A stretch of DNA of 64,000 nt from Hirschia maritima DSM 19733 (GCF_000378345.1 NZ_KB899550.1:1-64000), one strand, 5' to 3'. Shown: positions 26,706 through 36,132, counted from the stretch's first letter. Translations and numbers: made by a program. Notes: a model not told the origin generated them from the sequence alone.

Positions 26706-27812
26706 GTGCATAAAAGTTCTGGTTTAGCGATAAATGGCGCGTTTTTACATAGAGACGCCTATCCAGAAGGTCGGGTTGCATCCGAATATCTGCGCGCATT
26801 TCAATCGCTCAAGAAACAACAGCGTTATTATGAAATATTGGCTGACCTGGAAGTATTGCTGACGGAAGATTCTTACACAGATGTTCCCGGGTTGACTGCG
26901 CGCTATGAACAAAAGGGAAAACTACCGAGACCTGTTTGGCAGCAAACTCAACTACCCATGATGGCTAAGAATAGATTGTTGCTGAATTTTTGTAACATCG
27001 GACCAATTTTCAGGTCGCATGCGGTTGGGTTTATTCATGATGTAAATGTGTATGAGAGCCCGCAATCATATTCAAAACCGTATGTATTATATACCAAATT
27101 TCTCAACGCGATGATGGGGAAACACTACAAGCGTATCTATACTGTATCCCAATATTCTGCTGATGCGCTTGTTGAAAAAGGCGTTGTAAAAAGAGAAAAT
27201 ATTCGTGTGATTCATAATGGAGTTGATCACGCGGATAGAACGCCCACTGATGAACGCATTTTATCTGAGCATGGCCTGAAGAAGAATGGTTATGTGTTAG
27301 GGTTATCCAATTCCTATAAACATAAAAATATGGGCGTGGTGATGGATTGCTTCAGCAAAATGGCGCGTCCACAACATCATGTATCCATGCCGCTTGTCTT
27401 GTTTGGACCTGATATGAAAGAGACATTTCAGGATGAGGGTATTGAGCCTTCCAATCAGGTTGTTTTCACTGGACGGGTGAGTGAAGGAGAGCGCCGCGCA
27501 TTATATGAGAATGCGTTGTGTTTTGTGTTCCCGTCCAAGCATGAAGGGTTTGGTTTGCCACCTGTGGAAGCCATGCGGTTGGGGTGTCCTGTCATTGCTT
27601 CACGTTGTGCTTCTATTCCAGAAGTTTGCGGAGAGGCGGCCATGTATGCGGATGCAGATGATGTGTCCAGCTGGTCAGCCGCCATATTAGAGCACGCTGA
27701 AAATAGTGTGTTAAGATCCAAAAATAGTGCGCTAGGAATTGCTCAGGCAGCTCAATACACTTGGGAAACCGCGGCGCGACATTTGTTGGATGATTTATTG
27801 GAAATTCGGTAG
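26706..27812 (+). CDS. GT4 family glycosyltransferase
   Basis: A GT-B retaining transferase of about 368 residues. The C-terminal domain shows VLGLSNSYKHKNMGVV, PLVLFGPDMKETF, VVFTGRVSEGERRALYENALCFVFPSKHEGFGLPPVEAMRLGCPVIAS, with the E-x7-E motif (EGFGLPPVE) that contacts the nucleotide-sugar. The mid region IYTVSQYSADALVEKGVVKRENIRVIHNGVD is typical of mannosyl- and rhamnosyl-type GT4 enzymes. GTG at 26706 was chosen as start because GGGGAG (26694-26699) is 6 bases upstream; the TTG at 26700 would be too close. It lies between rfbD and ugd, so it may build a rhamnose- or uronate-containing polymer (inference). Confidence 0.9.
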   Translation: MHKSSGLAINGAFLHRDAYPEGRVASEYLRAFQSLKKQQRYYEILADLEVLLTEDSYTDVPGLTARYEQKGKLPRPVWQQTQLPMMAKNRLLLNFCNIGPIFRSHAVGFIHDVNVYESPQSYSKPYVLYTKFLNAMMGKHYKRIYTVSQYSADALVEKGVVKRENIRVIHNGVDHADRTPTDERILSEHGLKKNGYVLGLSNSYKHKNMGVVMDCFSKMARPQHHVSMPLVLFGPDMKETFQDEGIEPSNQVVFTGRVSEGERRALYENALCFVFPSKHEGFGLPPVEAMRLGCPVIASRCASIPEVCGEAAMYADADDVSSWSAAILEHAENSVLRSKNSALGIAQAAQYTWETAARHLLDDLLEIR

Positions 27813-27973
27813 CATTAAATTTGCATTTGGTGTGAGTGGAATTAAATAAAGCTATAATTGTTCGGAAAAGGCACATTCCAGAACTGAAAGCGTATTGGGG
27901 GTTGCATAGTTCCTTATTCGCTGTATCGGTGCCACCATTGTATTAGATTACTGTATTGAAACGGACTAGACTT

Positions 27974-29140
27974 ATGAAGATCGGTATTGCTGGACTGGGT
28001 TATGTAGGGCTATCGAATGCAATCTTGCTTGCACAAAACCATGAAGTTGTGGCTTTTGATGTGGTGCAGGAAAAAGTTGACCTAATCAATTCAGGTAAGT
28101 CGCCCATCATTGATGCAGAATGTGAAGAATACTTAGCAAAAGGCACTTTGAATTTGAAAGCGACGACAGATCCTGTCGAAGCTTATGCCGATGCCGATTT
28201 TGTGGTGATTGCGACCCCAACTAATTATGATGTGGACACAAACGCTTTTGATACATCCACGGTGGAAGCCGTTGTTGATACCGTCCGTCAGATTAATCCA
28301 GATGCAGTGATGGTTATTAAATCGACTATCCCTGTTGGTTTTACAGCTGGTTTGACCCAATCCACTGGTTGCAACAGCATTATGTTTAGCCCTGAATTTT
28401 TGAGGGAAGGGCGCGCTCTTTATGACAACCTTCACCCAAGCAGAATTGTTGTGGGTGAGAAATCAGAACGCGCAAAGACATTTGCCAATTTGTTAGTTGA
28501 AGGTGCGCAAACAGAAGACATTCCTGTCTTGTTTACTGATCCGTCAGAGGCTGAATCTATCAAGCTGTTTGCAAACACTTACCTGGCAATGCGTGTGGCA
28601 TATTTTAATGAGCTAGATTCGTATGCGATGGCTCTAGGCTTAGATACACGTCAGATAGTTGATGGTGTTGGATTGGATCCACGCATTGGGACACATTACA
28701 ACAATCCTTCTTTTGGGTATGGCGGCTATTGTTTGCCGAAAGATACAAAACAATTGCTCGCAAACTATGATTCAGTGCCTCAAAATTTGGTGCGCGCGAT
28801 CGTAGAAGCAAACTCAACGCGTAAAGATTTCATCGCAGATGCGATCATTGCGCGTCAGCCCAAAATGGTGGGAGTGCATCGCCTTGTGATGAAAGCTGGA
28901 TCTGACAATTTCCGTGCTTCCTCTATTCAAGGCATTATGAAACGCGTCAAAGCTAAAGGTATCGAAGTTATGGTGTATGAGCCAAGCTTTGAAGGTGAAA
29001 GCTTCTTTGGTTCTGAAGTGACGTCTGATTTATCTCGTCTGAAATCTGAGTGTGATGTGATTATCGCTAATCGTCACAGCGAAGATTTGGCAGATGTGAA
29101 AGAAAAGATCTTTACTCGCGATCTATTTGGTACGGATTAA
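27974..29140 (+). CDS. ugd: UDP-glucose 6-dehydrogenase
   Basis: A 388-residue nucleotide-sugar dehydrogenase of the short UDP-glucose type (similar length to enterobacterial Ugd). The N-terminus [29 protein letters not shown] has the Rossmann motif, [23 protein letters not shown] is diagnostic of Ugd, and the catalytic cysteine is C253 in [14 protein letters not shown]. It oxidises UDP-glucose to UDP-glucuronate with two NAD+. The frame extends back to a TTG at 27956, but the ATG at 27974 gives the canonical start. UDP-glucuronate would feed acidic surface polysaccharides, alongside the wbp and rfb products. Confidence 0.95.
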   Translation: MKIGIAGLGYVGLSNAILLAQNHEVVAFDVVQEKVDLINSGKSPIIDAECEEYLAKGTLNLKATTDPVEAYADADFVVIATPTNYDVDTNAFDTSTVEAVVDTVRQINPDAVMVIKSTIPVGFTAGLTQSTGCNSIMFSPEFLREGRALYDNLHPSRIVVGEKSERAKTFANLLVEGAQTEDIPVLFTDPSEAESIKLFANTYLAMRVAYFNELDSYAMALGLDTRQIVDGVGLDPRIGTHYNNPSFGYGGYCLPKDTKQLLANYDSVPQNLVRAIVEANSTRKDFIADAIIARQPKMVGVHRLVMKAGSDNFRASSIQGIMKRVKAKGIEVMVYEPSFEGESFFGSEVTSDLSRLKSECDVIIANRHSEDLADVKEKIFTRDLFGTD

Positions 29141-29223
29141 GCATCTTTATAGAAATCCTGTTTAATAGTAGTCTTAAGGGAAGATAATTCCCATCAGCAT
29201 TGTTACGGGGATGTTTATAGCCA

Positions 29224-29466
29224 ATGGCAGTTCATGATTTAAATGAGCATCGTAAGCGCAAAGAAGCGGAACAGGCTGAATTTGATAAGCAAGCTCGTGC
29301 TCAACAACGCAAAGATGTTTTTCGCCACTCAAATATGAAATTTGTTTATATCGGTGCAATTGCGTTGTTGGTTGTAGCTGCTGGGTTGTATTTCAAACCT
29401 GCTGATAAGAAAGCGGGCGAGATTGCCGTGCGCAATCAAATGCTTCAATCACAGACTGCTGAGTAA
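29224..29466 (+). CDS. Small single-pass membrane protein of unknown function
   Basis: An 80-residue protein. The first ~40 residues are strongly charged (DLNEHRKRKEAEQAEFDKQARAQQRKD), followed by one membrane helix at about residues 42-58 (YIGAIALLVVAAGLYF) and a short tail. This N-in topology with a charged helix is common among small inner-membrane proteins, but no family is recognised. It lies between ugd and kdsD on the same strand. It is called real because its codon pattern and position fit the gap between two same-strand genes; function is unknown. Confidence 0.6.
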   Translation: MAVHDLNEHRKRKEAEQAEFDKQARAQQRKDVFRHSNMKFVYIGAIALLVVAAGLYFKPADKKAGEIAVRNQMLQSQTAE

Positions 29467-29599
29467 AGAAGAAATAGCCTAAATTCACTAGATATATTGA
29501 CGGCTAATTCCATTAAGGATAGTCGCGAAAGAAAGAATTTTTCTTCGAAGTCTGAATGTGTTCAGGGTTTGAAGAACTGAATTTAGAGTAGGGCGCTTC

Positions 29600-30574
29600 A
29601 TGGATTATTTGGCTAACGCACGCGAAGTTTTGCAATGCGAATTGAAGGGCATAGAAGCTCTTATCGAAGCGCTGGGATCAAACAGTTCGGCCGTAGTAGC
29701 TGAAGCCTTTCCGCGCGCAATCAAACTGATGCAAAATGTAGAAGGTCGCATCATTGTTTCGGGAATGGGGAAATCTGGACATATCGGTGCTAAGATTGCC
29801 GCCACTTTAGCCTCCACAGGGGCACCAGCGAGTTTTGTGCACCCAGGTGAGGCCAGCCATGGTGATCTGGGAATGATTAGCCAGAAAGATGTTGTTTTAG
29901 CTCTTTCTAATTCCGGTGAGACCAAAGAACTGGCAGATATGATCGCTTATACGCGCCGGTTCAAAATTCCGCTTATCGCAATTACATCAGGTCAGAATTC
30001 TAGCCTTGGTAAGGCTGCGGATTGTTTGTTGCTTTTGCCACCAGCAACCGAAGCATGTGGCGCGACACGGGCACCAACCACAAGTACAACAATGACGCTA
30101 GCATTGGGCGATGCACTTGCTGTGACATTGCTGACTGAGAAGGGATTTGGAGAGACTGACTTTAAAGTTTATCACCCAGGTGGAAAACTAGGAGCGGCAT
30201 TCCGTCGTGTTTCCGATCTTGTGAAAGATCATGACGTGCTACCTCTTGTGGAATCAGGTTCTGTTGCAGCTAAAGCGGTGCCTACCATTTCAGAAGGTGG
30301 TTTTGGATGTGTTGGCATTGTTGATGAAGCTGGTGAACTTATCGGAATGATCACGGATGGAGACTTACGGCGTCACTTTGGCAAAGATTTCTCAGCGCAT
30401 ACGGTCGATGAAATCATGACAGCCTCTCCGTTGACCATTACAAATGATATGTTGGCAGCTCGGGCATTAGAACTACTTAGTTCCAACCGAATTACAGCGT
30501 TGTTTGTGGTTGATGGTACCAAGCCTGTAGGCATATTGCACGTTCACGATTGTCTATCTGATGGTGTGATGTGA
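29600..30574 (+). CDS. kdsD: Arabinose-5-phosphate isomerase (KpsF/GutQ/KdsD)
   Basis: A 324-residue sugar-phosphate isomerase of full family length. An SIS domain at about residues 35-165 contains GRIIVSGMGKSGHIGAKIAATLASTGAPASFVHPGEASHGDLGMI and ALSNSGETKEL, and PTTSTTMTLALGDALA is a KpsF signature. Two CBS domains follow at about 205-320. It interconverts ribulose-5-phosphate and arabinose-5-phosphate for Kdo synthesis. Duplicate copies of this gene are common in capsule clusters (kpsF), so this plasmid-like copy may serve a Kdo-containing capsule in addition to a chromosomal one (inference). Confidence 0.95.
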   Translation: MDYLANAREVLQCELKGIEALIEALGSNSSAVVAEAFPRAIKLMQNVEGRIIVSGMGKSGHIGAKIAATLASTGAPASFVHPGEASHGDLGMISQKDVVLALSNSGETKELADMIAYTRRFKIPLIAITSGQNSSLGKAADCLLLLPPATEACGATRAPTTSTTMTLALGDALAVTLLTEKGFGETDFKVYHPGGKLGAAFRRVSDLVKDHDVLPLVESGSVAAKAVPTISEGGFGCVGIVDEAGELIGMITDGDLRRHFGKDFSAHTVDEIMTASPLTITNDMLAARALELLSSNRITALFVVDGTKPVGILHVHDCLSDGVM

Positions 30575-30587
30575 AAATTGGTTAGAG

Positions 30588-30620
30588 ACAGTCCTCAATT
30601 TAACTAGAGGACTGTTTTGT
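30588..30620. terminator. Bidirectional terminator between kdsD and the sterol desaturase gene
   Basis: ACAGTCCTC (30588-30596), a 10-base loop, and GAGGACTGT (30607-30615) form a perfect 9-bp stem followed by TTTTGT. It separates two convergent genes and overlaps the desaturase stop codon. Confidence 0.75.
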
Positions 30621-31493
30621 ATCAATTTTGTTGTGCTCCATTTTGTTTCTTTTGGGTTCCCATTCAGGTGTTCCAAAGAGGCGCATCCAGAGTTCACCCA
30701 ATGATTTTGAATGTTTGACGTCGCTAAAGACGCCAGGCCATTCCGAAAACCATACTGATAATGGATTGATGCTGTCATAGTCTCGCTTTAGGCCGTATTC
30801 TGGGGTTTCTTCTTCTGCTTGATAGGTACCAAACAACCTGTCCCAGATGATGAGGATCCCGCCGTAATTCTTGTCTATGTATTTGTCATTGCAACCATGA
30901 TGCACGCGGTGATTGGCTGGTGTGTTCAAAATGCCATCTAGTGGCCCGAGTTTGCCAATGAGTTCGGTGTGTATCCATGTTTGATAGGCCAGCACAACTA
31001 GAATTCCAAAGAATACGAGTACTGGTGGGAAACCCATCAGGATGAGTGGGAAGTGCAAAATTGCGGATATAAATCCTTCGAATGGACCAAATCTCACACC
31101 CACGAGAATGTTCATATGGCGCGATGAATGATGCACGGCATGTTGTGTCCATAATATACGAATGCGATGAGCTAGTCGGTGCTCCCAATAATAGGCGATA
31201 TCTGCTGCCAACACCGCAAGAAACAGCGTTGTGAGCGTAAGAGGCATGGTCCAGCTTATGTATGTGTCGGCAACCCATACAAAACCCAAATACACAAAGG
31301 AAAGCAGGAAGGTTTCAACCAATAAAAATGGGATCTGTGTCGAGACACTGGCAATCATATCTAGAAGGCTGCGCCCCATAAATGGTTTGGTGAACAATGT
31401 TTTTAGGATCTCTATCCCAAGGATAGCTGCGCCAATGAGAAAGAATACTTCATCGAAGTTTTGCGCTAATTTGTCGATATATTCAGGCGTCAT
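30600..31493 (-). CDS. Sterol desaturase/fatty acid hydroxylase family membrane protein
   Basis: A membrane di-iron enzyme of about 297 residues from the chosen start. Histidine clusters typical of the superfamily are visible: HRLAH in YYWEHRLAHRIRILW, HAVHHSSRHMN, and NHRVHHGCND, with several hydrophobic segments before and between them. The ATG at 31493 overlaps the TAA stop of the upstream TetR gene (TAATG), which indicates translational coupling and was preferred to the longer frame from 31532. The substrate in bacteria is usually a lipid (carotenoid, sterol-like or ether lipid); it cannot be told here. The TetR regulator in the same operon probably controls its expression. Confidence 0.9.
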   Translation of the reverse strand: MTPEYIDKLAQNFDEVFFLIGAAILGIEILKTLFTKPFMGRSLLDMIASVSTQIPFLLVETFLLSFVYLGFVWVADTYISWTMPLTLTTLFLAVLAADIAYYWEHRLAHRIRILWTQHAVHHSSRHMNILVGVRFGPFEGFISAILHFPLILMGFPPVLVFFGILVVLAYQTWIHTELIGKLGPLDGILNTPANHRVHHGCNDKYIDKNYGGILIIWDRLFGTYQAEEETPEYGLKRDYDSINPLSVWFSEWPGVFSDVKHSKSLGELWMRLFGTPEWEPKRNKMEHNKIDTKQSSS

Positions 31494-32050
31494 TACGTAG
31501 GCTTTCCTAATCCGTTGATGAATGTCCGCCATGCCAGGTCGGAGGCTTGAGATACGGTCGTTTCACCGTTTTTCACACTTTCCCAAGCTGCGAAAAGTAT
31601 GTGATCATAGACTTGGATGATCCATGAAGTTGGTATGGAGATATCAAGAAGACCTTCTTCTTTCAGGCCTTCCATGAGATCTGAGGTTTCTTGCTTTTGG
31701 CGTTTGAATTCAGTTTTTAACTCTTCATCATGCTCGAAAGCTTCTAGTGCAAGAAAACCGTGGCGATCGCCAAGCGGGATCAATACTTTCAATATTATCT
31801 TGGCAACCTCCGTATAAGAATCAATGTCTTGAATGGCATTCTCAACGACATCGTCCATTTCCCTGATTGCGGTTTGAGCTAAGGTTTTGATTAAATCTTC
31901 CCGGCTCGAAAAATATCGATGAAGCGTAGCGCGGCCAACACCTGCTAAACTTGCGATTTGAGATAAAGACGCACTTGGATCTTTATTGAGGAGCGTGAAA
32001 GCAGCTTCGATAATTGCGTCTTCGGAGGAGGGGCGTATGGAATTTTTCAT
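31493..32050 (-). CDS. TetR/AcrR family transcriptional regulator
   Basis: A regulator of about 185 residues. The N-terminal helix-turn-helix spans SEDAIIEAAFTLLNKDPSASLSQIASLAGVGRATLHRYFSSREDLIKTL, the standard TetR pattern including LHRYFSSREDL. The C-terminal part is a helical ligand-binding domain. The frame is open back to 32086, but ATG 32050 gives the normal start. A perfect palindrome (32049-32068) overlaps this start codon, so the protein almost certainly represses its own operon, which continues into the sterol desaturase. Confidence 0.92.
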   Translation of the reverse strand: MKNSIRPSSEDAIIEAAFTLLNKDPSASLSQIASLAGVGRATLHRYFSSREDLIKTLAQTAIREMDDVVENAIQDIDSYTEVAKIILKVLIPLGDRHGFLALEAFEHDEELKTEFKRQKQETSDLMEGLKEEGLLDISIPTSWIIQVYDHILFAAWESVKNGETTVSQASDLAWRTFINGLGKPT

Positions 32051-32068
32051 GAGACAATAGTGTCTCAT
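32049..32068. promoter_or_regulatory. TetR-type operator, perfect palindrome overlapping the regulator's start codon
   Basis: ATGAGACA-ATAG-TGTCTCAT: two perfect 8-bp arms around a 4-base centre, a spacing usual for TetR-family dimers. The left end includes the ATG of the tetR gene, so binding would block both transcription and translation start. Confidence 0.8.
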
Positions 32069-32209
32069 TTGAACATATAATGTCAATACCCGAGAAAATC
32101 TTTGAAGAATACGTGTGTAAGGTCGTCCTAAAACATGGATAAATAAAACTTACTCATTCTGCTTCTTGTTTGGGATAAATTCTTTGCTCCATAGACATTG
32201 GAGCGAAAC

Positions 32210-33694
32210 ATGGAACACACCACACGATTATCTCTGCCTTACATTCACAACGGGCAAGCCCAGAAACATGTGACGCACAATGAAGCAATTCGCATGTTAG
32301 ATTTGCTTGTGCAGGCTAGTGTAGAAACTAATTTATTGTCCAATCCACCTTCAGAGTTGGTGGATGGACAAGCGTGGCTTGTTGCTGAAAATGCAGAGGG
32401 AGATTGGCAGGACCATAGCGCTGACATTGCATATTGGGTCGATAATAGTTGGATGTTCTTTACGCCTCAAGCAGGGTGGAAATTGTGGAATAAAGCAAGT
32501 CAGCATCTTCTTGTTTTTGATGGGACTGATTGGCAAAATCTATCTTCTTCTTCAGGAGTGATCGATTTTCAAAATTTGGACGGTATTGGAATCAAAACAG
32601 GCTTTGATAGTCAGGGGCGATTGCAGGTGAAGTCTGAGAAAATTCTATTCTCTCATGAAGATAGTGGTGGCGGGGATGTGAGACAGTTTCTCAATAAACA
32701 AGCGACTTCTGATACCGCGAGTATCGTTTGGCAAAACAATTACAGCACTAGAGTGGAGATAGGCCTGACTGGAGACGATGCGTTTCGACTGAAAATTAGC
32801 CCTGACGGAAATGAATTCAATACAGCAATGTTGGTTGATAATGTGAGTGGTAGAGCACATTTCCCATTCGGCGTGGACTTTTCAGGGCAGGGCGCATTGG
32901 GAGGAATGAGAAACCTGCTGATCAATCCAAATTGTGTTGTCAATCAGCGTGAGTTCTCAGGTGGTCAATTGCCGGCTAACACATTTGGATATGATCGTTG
33001 GAAGGCTGGCGCAACAGGTTGTTTTCACAGTGTAACAGCAGGTGTTTGGACGTTAAACGGCCAAATATCGCAAAATGTTGAGTTACCACAAGGATGGCCT
33101 TATGCGTTCACTTCCGACACTGATATTTCAGCAACGTTTTCCATTAAAGATGTAACTGGAAGCGTGACTGTGACCATTGAGGGACAGAGTTTTGTGTTGA
33201 CCGCTCAATCTGGTGGGCAATCAGTGGAATTTACTTTGCCAGCGTCGCTAAACAATTCGATCTCTATCGAGATCGGTACCACAGAGAGTATTGAATTTTC
33301 ACAGCCTCAATTGGAACTTTCATCCGTCCCCACGCCATTTGAAATGCGGTCGTATGGAACCGAGCTCGCAATGTGTCAAAGATATTTCTATTCTTTTCAA
33401 GCGGGTGTGAATGGGGGGGTGTTGCCTTGCATGAAGCAGACGACACAGAAATGGCGAGGTGTATTTTTCTTACCAGAACAAATGCGCGCTGATCCAGATA
33501 TAGCATTTTCTGGTCGAGCGCGGATCTATTCTTACAATGGTGTGAATACAGAAATTTTGTCCATAGATGCTCTAGGATTGAAGGACCGAGTGATGCAAGT
33601 GGAGTTTAACACTGAGACAAATGATCCGCCTCCTGGGCTCGCGACATTCTTTGCATTTGATGATGTCAGGGTAGATTTTTCGGCAGAGATGTAG
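32210..33694 (+). CDS. DUF2793 protein with phage-tail-fibre-like C-terminal region
   Basis: A 494-residue protein. The N-terminal ~110 residues (TTRLSLPYIHNGQAQKHVTHNEAIRMLDLLVQ through PQAGWKLWNKASQHLLVFDGTDW) are the DUF2793 domain, found in alphaproteobacterial prophage and gene-transfer-agent tail proteins. The C-terminal half has NLLINPNCVVNQREF, FGYDRWKAGATG, FSQPQLELSSVPTPFEMRSYGTELAMCQRYFYSF, a pattern seen in many phage tail-fibre receptor-binding domains. No other phage gene is nearby. It may be a domesticated tail fibre, or a surface carbohydrate-binding protein. The ATG at 32210 has GGAG 6 bases upstream and was preferred to TTG 32198. Confidence 0.8.
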   Translation: MEHTTRLSLPYIHNGQAQKHVTHNEAIRMLDLLVQASVETNLLSNPPSELVDGQAWLVAENAEGDWQDHSADIAYWVDNSWMFFTPQAGWKLWNKASQHLLVFDGTDWQNLSSSSGVIDFQNLDGIGIKTGFDSQGRLQVKSEKILFSHEDSGGGDVRQFLNKQATSDTASIVWQNNYSTRVEIGLTGDDAFRLKISPDGNEFNTAMLVDNVSGRAHFPFGVDFSGQGALGGMRNLLINPNCVVNQREFSGGQLPANTFGYDRWKAGATGCFHSVTAGVWTLNGQISQNVELPQGWPYAFTSDTDISATFSIKDVTGSVTVTIEGQSFVLTAQSGGQSVEFTLPASLNNSISIEIGTTESIEFSQPQLELSSVPTPFEMRSYGTELAMCQRYFYSFQAGVNGGVLPCMKQTTQKWRGVFFLPEQMRADPDIAFSGRARIYSYNGVNTEILSIDALGLKDRVMQVEFNTETNDPPPGLATFFAFDDVRVDFSAEM

Positions 33695-33776
33695 ATGTAA
33701 AAATTTGGTGGTGGTGTTGAAGAATTGAAAATTACGTATATTCCGTAACTTACAGCCAAACCTAGGGGAAATAGCT

Positions 33777-34355
33777 ATGTCTAATGGTTCAAATTCGCAA
33801 AATTACACATGCCATGAAAGTAGCTATGTTGATGAAGGTGTTGAGGTGGGTGATGGCACAAAGATTTGGCATTTCTGTCATATCCTTACTGGCACCAAAA
33901 TCGGCAAAAACTGTTCCTTGGGCCAAAATGTCATGGCTGGTCCGGATGTTTCTATCGGTGATGGCTGCAAGATCCAAAACAATGTGGCGATCTACAAAGG
34001 GGTCACGTTGGAAGATGGTGTATTTTGTGGTCCCTCATGCGTGTTTACCAATGTAACTACACCGCGTTCTGAAGTTAGTCGTCGCGAAGAATATGCTGAA
34101 ACTATGGTTCGCAAAGGCGTGACGATTGGCGCGAACGCGACAATTGTTTGTGGCCATGAATTGGGAGAGTATTCATTTATTGCTGCAGGCGCTGTTGTGA
34201 CTCAAAATGTGAAACCTCATGCGCTAATGGCGGGAGTTCCAGCTAAGCAATTAGGATGGGTTGCTCACAGTGGTGAGATATTGCGGGATGACATGACTTG
34301 CCCACGTACTGGAGAAAAATACGAATTGGTTGAAGGCCAATTGAAGAAGATTTGA
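33777..34355 (+). CDS. wbpD: UDP-2-acetamido-3-amino-2,3-dideoxyglucuronate N-acetyltransferase (WbpD/WlbB-like)
   Basis: A 192-residue left-handed beta-helix acetyltransferase built of hexapeptide repeats. The stretch SSYVDEGVEVGDGTKIWHFCHILTGTKIGKNCSLGQNVMAGPDVSIGDGCKIQNNVAIYKGVTLEDGVFCGPSCVFTNV is diagnostic of WbpD/WlbB, as is ATIVCGHELGEYSFIAAGAVV. It acetylates the 3-amino group made by WbpE. It therefore supplies the step missing from the wbpB-wbpE-wbpA operon at the left edge, but it lies 31 kb away and on the other strand. The conventional next enzyme, the WbpI-type 2-epimerase, is not in this window. Confidence 0.93.
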   Translation: MSNGSNSQNYTCHESSYVDEGVEVGDGTKIWHFCHILTGTKIGKNCSLGQNVMAGPDVSIGDGCKIQNNVAIYKGVTLEDGVFCGPSCVFTNVTTPRSEVSRREEYAETMVRKGVTIGANATIVCGHELGEYSFIAAGAVVTQNVKPHALMAGVPAKQLGWVAHSGEILRDDMTCPRTGEKYELVEGQLKKI

Positions 34356-34369
34356 TTTAAAACTGGAAA

Positions 34370-34402
34370 AACCTTCCCGATGTGATCAGGAAGGTTTGTT
34401 GT
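34370..34402. terminator. Terminator hairpin between wbpD and the flotillin operon
   Basis: AACCTTCC (34370-34377), an 11-base loop, and GGAAGGTT (34389-34396) form a perfect 8-bp stem with a T-rich continuation TGTTGTT. It lies between convergent genes and may act in both directions. Confidence 0.7.
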
Positions 34403-34425
34403 TCGGAGTTTAACGGAATAAAACG

Positions 34426-36114
34426 TTATTCTTTCAAAGGTTTAGTCAAGCCATCCAGATCGGAACCATCCATTCCCAATTCATTCATGAGAGAGTCTAG
34501 GATAGGGGCCTGTGTACGGTATTTCAGGGCCGCGTTCACTGCTTGATCAGCTAATCCACCATTGGTGCCAGATGCGTTTTCATCACCAGCGGAGGTGACA
34601 GCGCCGTTTAATCCATCGACTTGAAGGATTTTGATATCGTCAATCTGCTCCATTGGTTTTACAGCTTGCTCGATGATACCTGGCAGTGCTGCAATGAGAG
34701 ATTGCTTGATCTGCATTGCTACCTGTTCAGTTGATAGCAAGTTGGCAGCTTCGTTGACTTTACGCTTACCTTCAGCTTCTGCGTCATACACTTCACGTAG
34801 AGCTTCCGCGCGTAATTTTTCAGCAGTCGCTTCACCTTCAGCCGTAATACGTTGTTTGCTGGCTTCGGCATCGGCAGCGATGCGAATAGCTTCGGCATTA
34901 TCCGCAGCTGCAAGTTTTTCAGCTTCTGCAGCAACTTGAACCGCGATGGCTTGCTGTTCGGCTGCTTTACGCGCTTCAATCAACTCAATCGCTTTTTCAC
35001 GGTTTGCGATCTCAGTATCTCTTGCTGTTGCAACCTCTTCCAAAGCCTTTGCTGCAATTGCGCGAGCTTCATCAGCTTGTGCGTCTGCTTCTGACTTTGC
35101 ACGGGATTTTTCGGCAACAGCTATATCGCGGTCTTGTTGTGCCAGCTCAATCTGTTTTTCTTTCTCTACTTGTGCAGATTCAACCGCTTGCGCTTTTTCG
35201 ATATCACGTTCTTGAACGACACGTTCAGCTTGAATACCTGCTTCACGTACCTGACGTTCAGCCATAATTTTTGCTTCTTCAGCTTCACGTTGACGGTCTG
35301 CCTGCTCTTGAGCAATTTGAGCAGTTTGGGAAGCGCGGCGAATTTCGATTTCACGTTGTTGCTCAAGGTTTGCATATTCACTGTCCCGTGAAATTTGCAA
35401 ACGTTGTTGTTCAGCATCAAGGTTCTTGCGTTTAATCTCAACTTCAGTTTCTTGCTCAATATCGTTTCGTTTTTTACGACGAGCTTCGATTTCCTCAGTC
35501 AGTTTCGTCAGACCCTCAGCATCAAATGCGTTGTCTGGGTTGAAGAATTCTTTCGAAGTCTGGTCGAGGCCTGTAAGAGATACAGATTCTAACTCTAAAC
35601 CGTTTTTCAAAATATCTTCAGAAACAGCTGCTTGCACCTTTTGAACGAAAGATACGCGTTGCTCATGCATTTCTTCCATAGACATTTCAGCAGCAACTGC
35701 ACGTAAAGCATCAACAAACTTACCTTCTACCAATTCTTTAAGGTGCTGTGGCTGCATTGTGCGTTGACCCAAAGTTTGGGCTGCATTTGCAATAGATTCT
35801 ACAGTCGGTTGAACGCGAACATAAAACTCTGCCTGCACATCCACACGCATGCGATCTTTGGTGATCAATGCTTGTTCTGCGGTACGGCGCACTTCTAGAC
35901 GAAGCGTGTTCATATTGACTGGTATGACTTCGTGAAAAACTGGGAAGACGAGGGCACCACCATTCATGATTACCTTCTGTCCACCAAAACCTGTTCTTAC
36001 GAAAGATACTTCCTTTGATGAACGTCGATAGAGGCGTGAAAAAATTAAACCAAGTGCCAAAAGGGCGACTAGTATAATCCCAGCGATTGTAAGATATTGC
36101 GTTATATAACCCAT
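34426..36114 (-). CDS. Flotillin-like SPFH/band 7 protein (YqiK-type)
   Basis: A 562-residue flotillin. One N-terminal membrane segment (about 8-28, LTIAGIILVALLALGLIFSRL) is followed by the SPFH domain (about 30-210, including FVRTGFGGQKVIMNGGALVFPVFHEVIPVN and MRVDVQAEFYVRV), then a very long Ala/Glu-rich coiled coil (about 215-465, many EAEK/QAE repeats) and a conserved C-terminus with ALKYRTQAP. Flotillins form large membrane-associated oligomers that organise microdomains. It is the last gene of a three-gene operon, 18 bp after the NfeD-like partner, the standard arrangement for bacterial YqiK-like flotillins. Confidence 0.93.
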   Translation of the reverse strand: MGYITQYLTIAGIILVALLALGLIFSRLYRRSSKEVSFVRTGFGGQKVIMNGGALVFPVFHEVIPVNMNTLRLEVRRTAEQALITKDRMRVDVQAEFYVRVQPTVESIANAAQTLGQRTMQPQHLKELVEGKFVDALRAVAAEMSMEEMHEQRVSFVQKVQAAVSEDILKNGLELESVSLTGLDQTSKEFFNPDNAFDAEGLTKLTEEIEARRKKRNDIEQETEVEIKRKNLDAEQQRLQISRDSEYANLEQQREIEIRRASQTAQIAQEQADRQREAEEAKIMAERQVREAGIQAERVVQERDIEKAQAVESAQVEKEKQIELAQQDRDIAVAEKSRAKSEADAQADEARAIAAKALEEVATARDTEIANREKAIELIEARKAAEQQAIAVQVAAEAEKLAAADNAEAIRIAADAEASKQRITAEGEATAEKLRAEALREVYDAEAEGKRKVNEAANLLSTEQVAMQIKQSLIAALPGIIEQAVKPMEQIDDIKILQVDGLNGAVTSAGDENASGTNGGLADQAVNAALKYRTQAPILDSLMNELGMDGSDLDGLTKPLKE

Positions 36115-36132
36115 GTATTCCCAACCTTTCGA

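Noticed and set aside
34631-35644. Several plus-strand ORFs opposite the flotillin gene
   Set aside because: They mirror the Ala/Glu-rich coiled coil (giving Ser/Ala- and Cys/Phe-rich products) and have no independent support.
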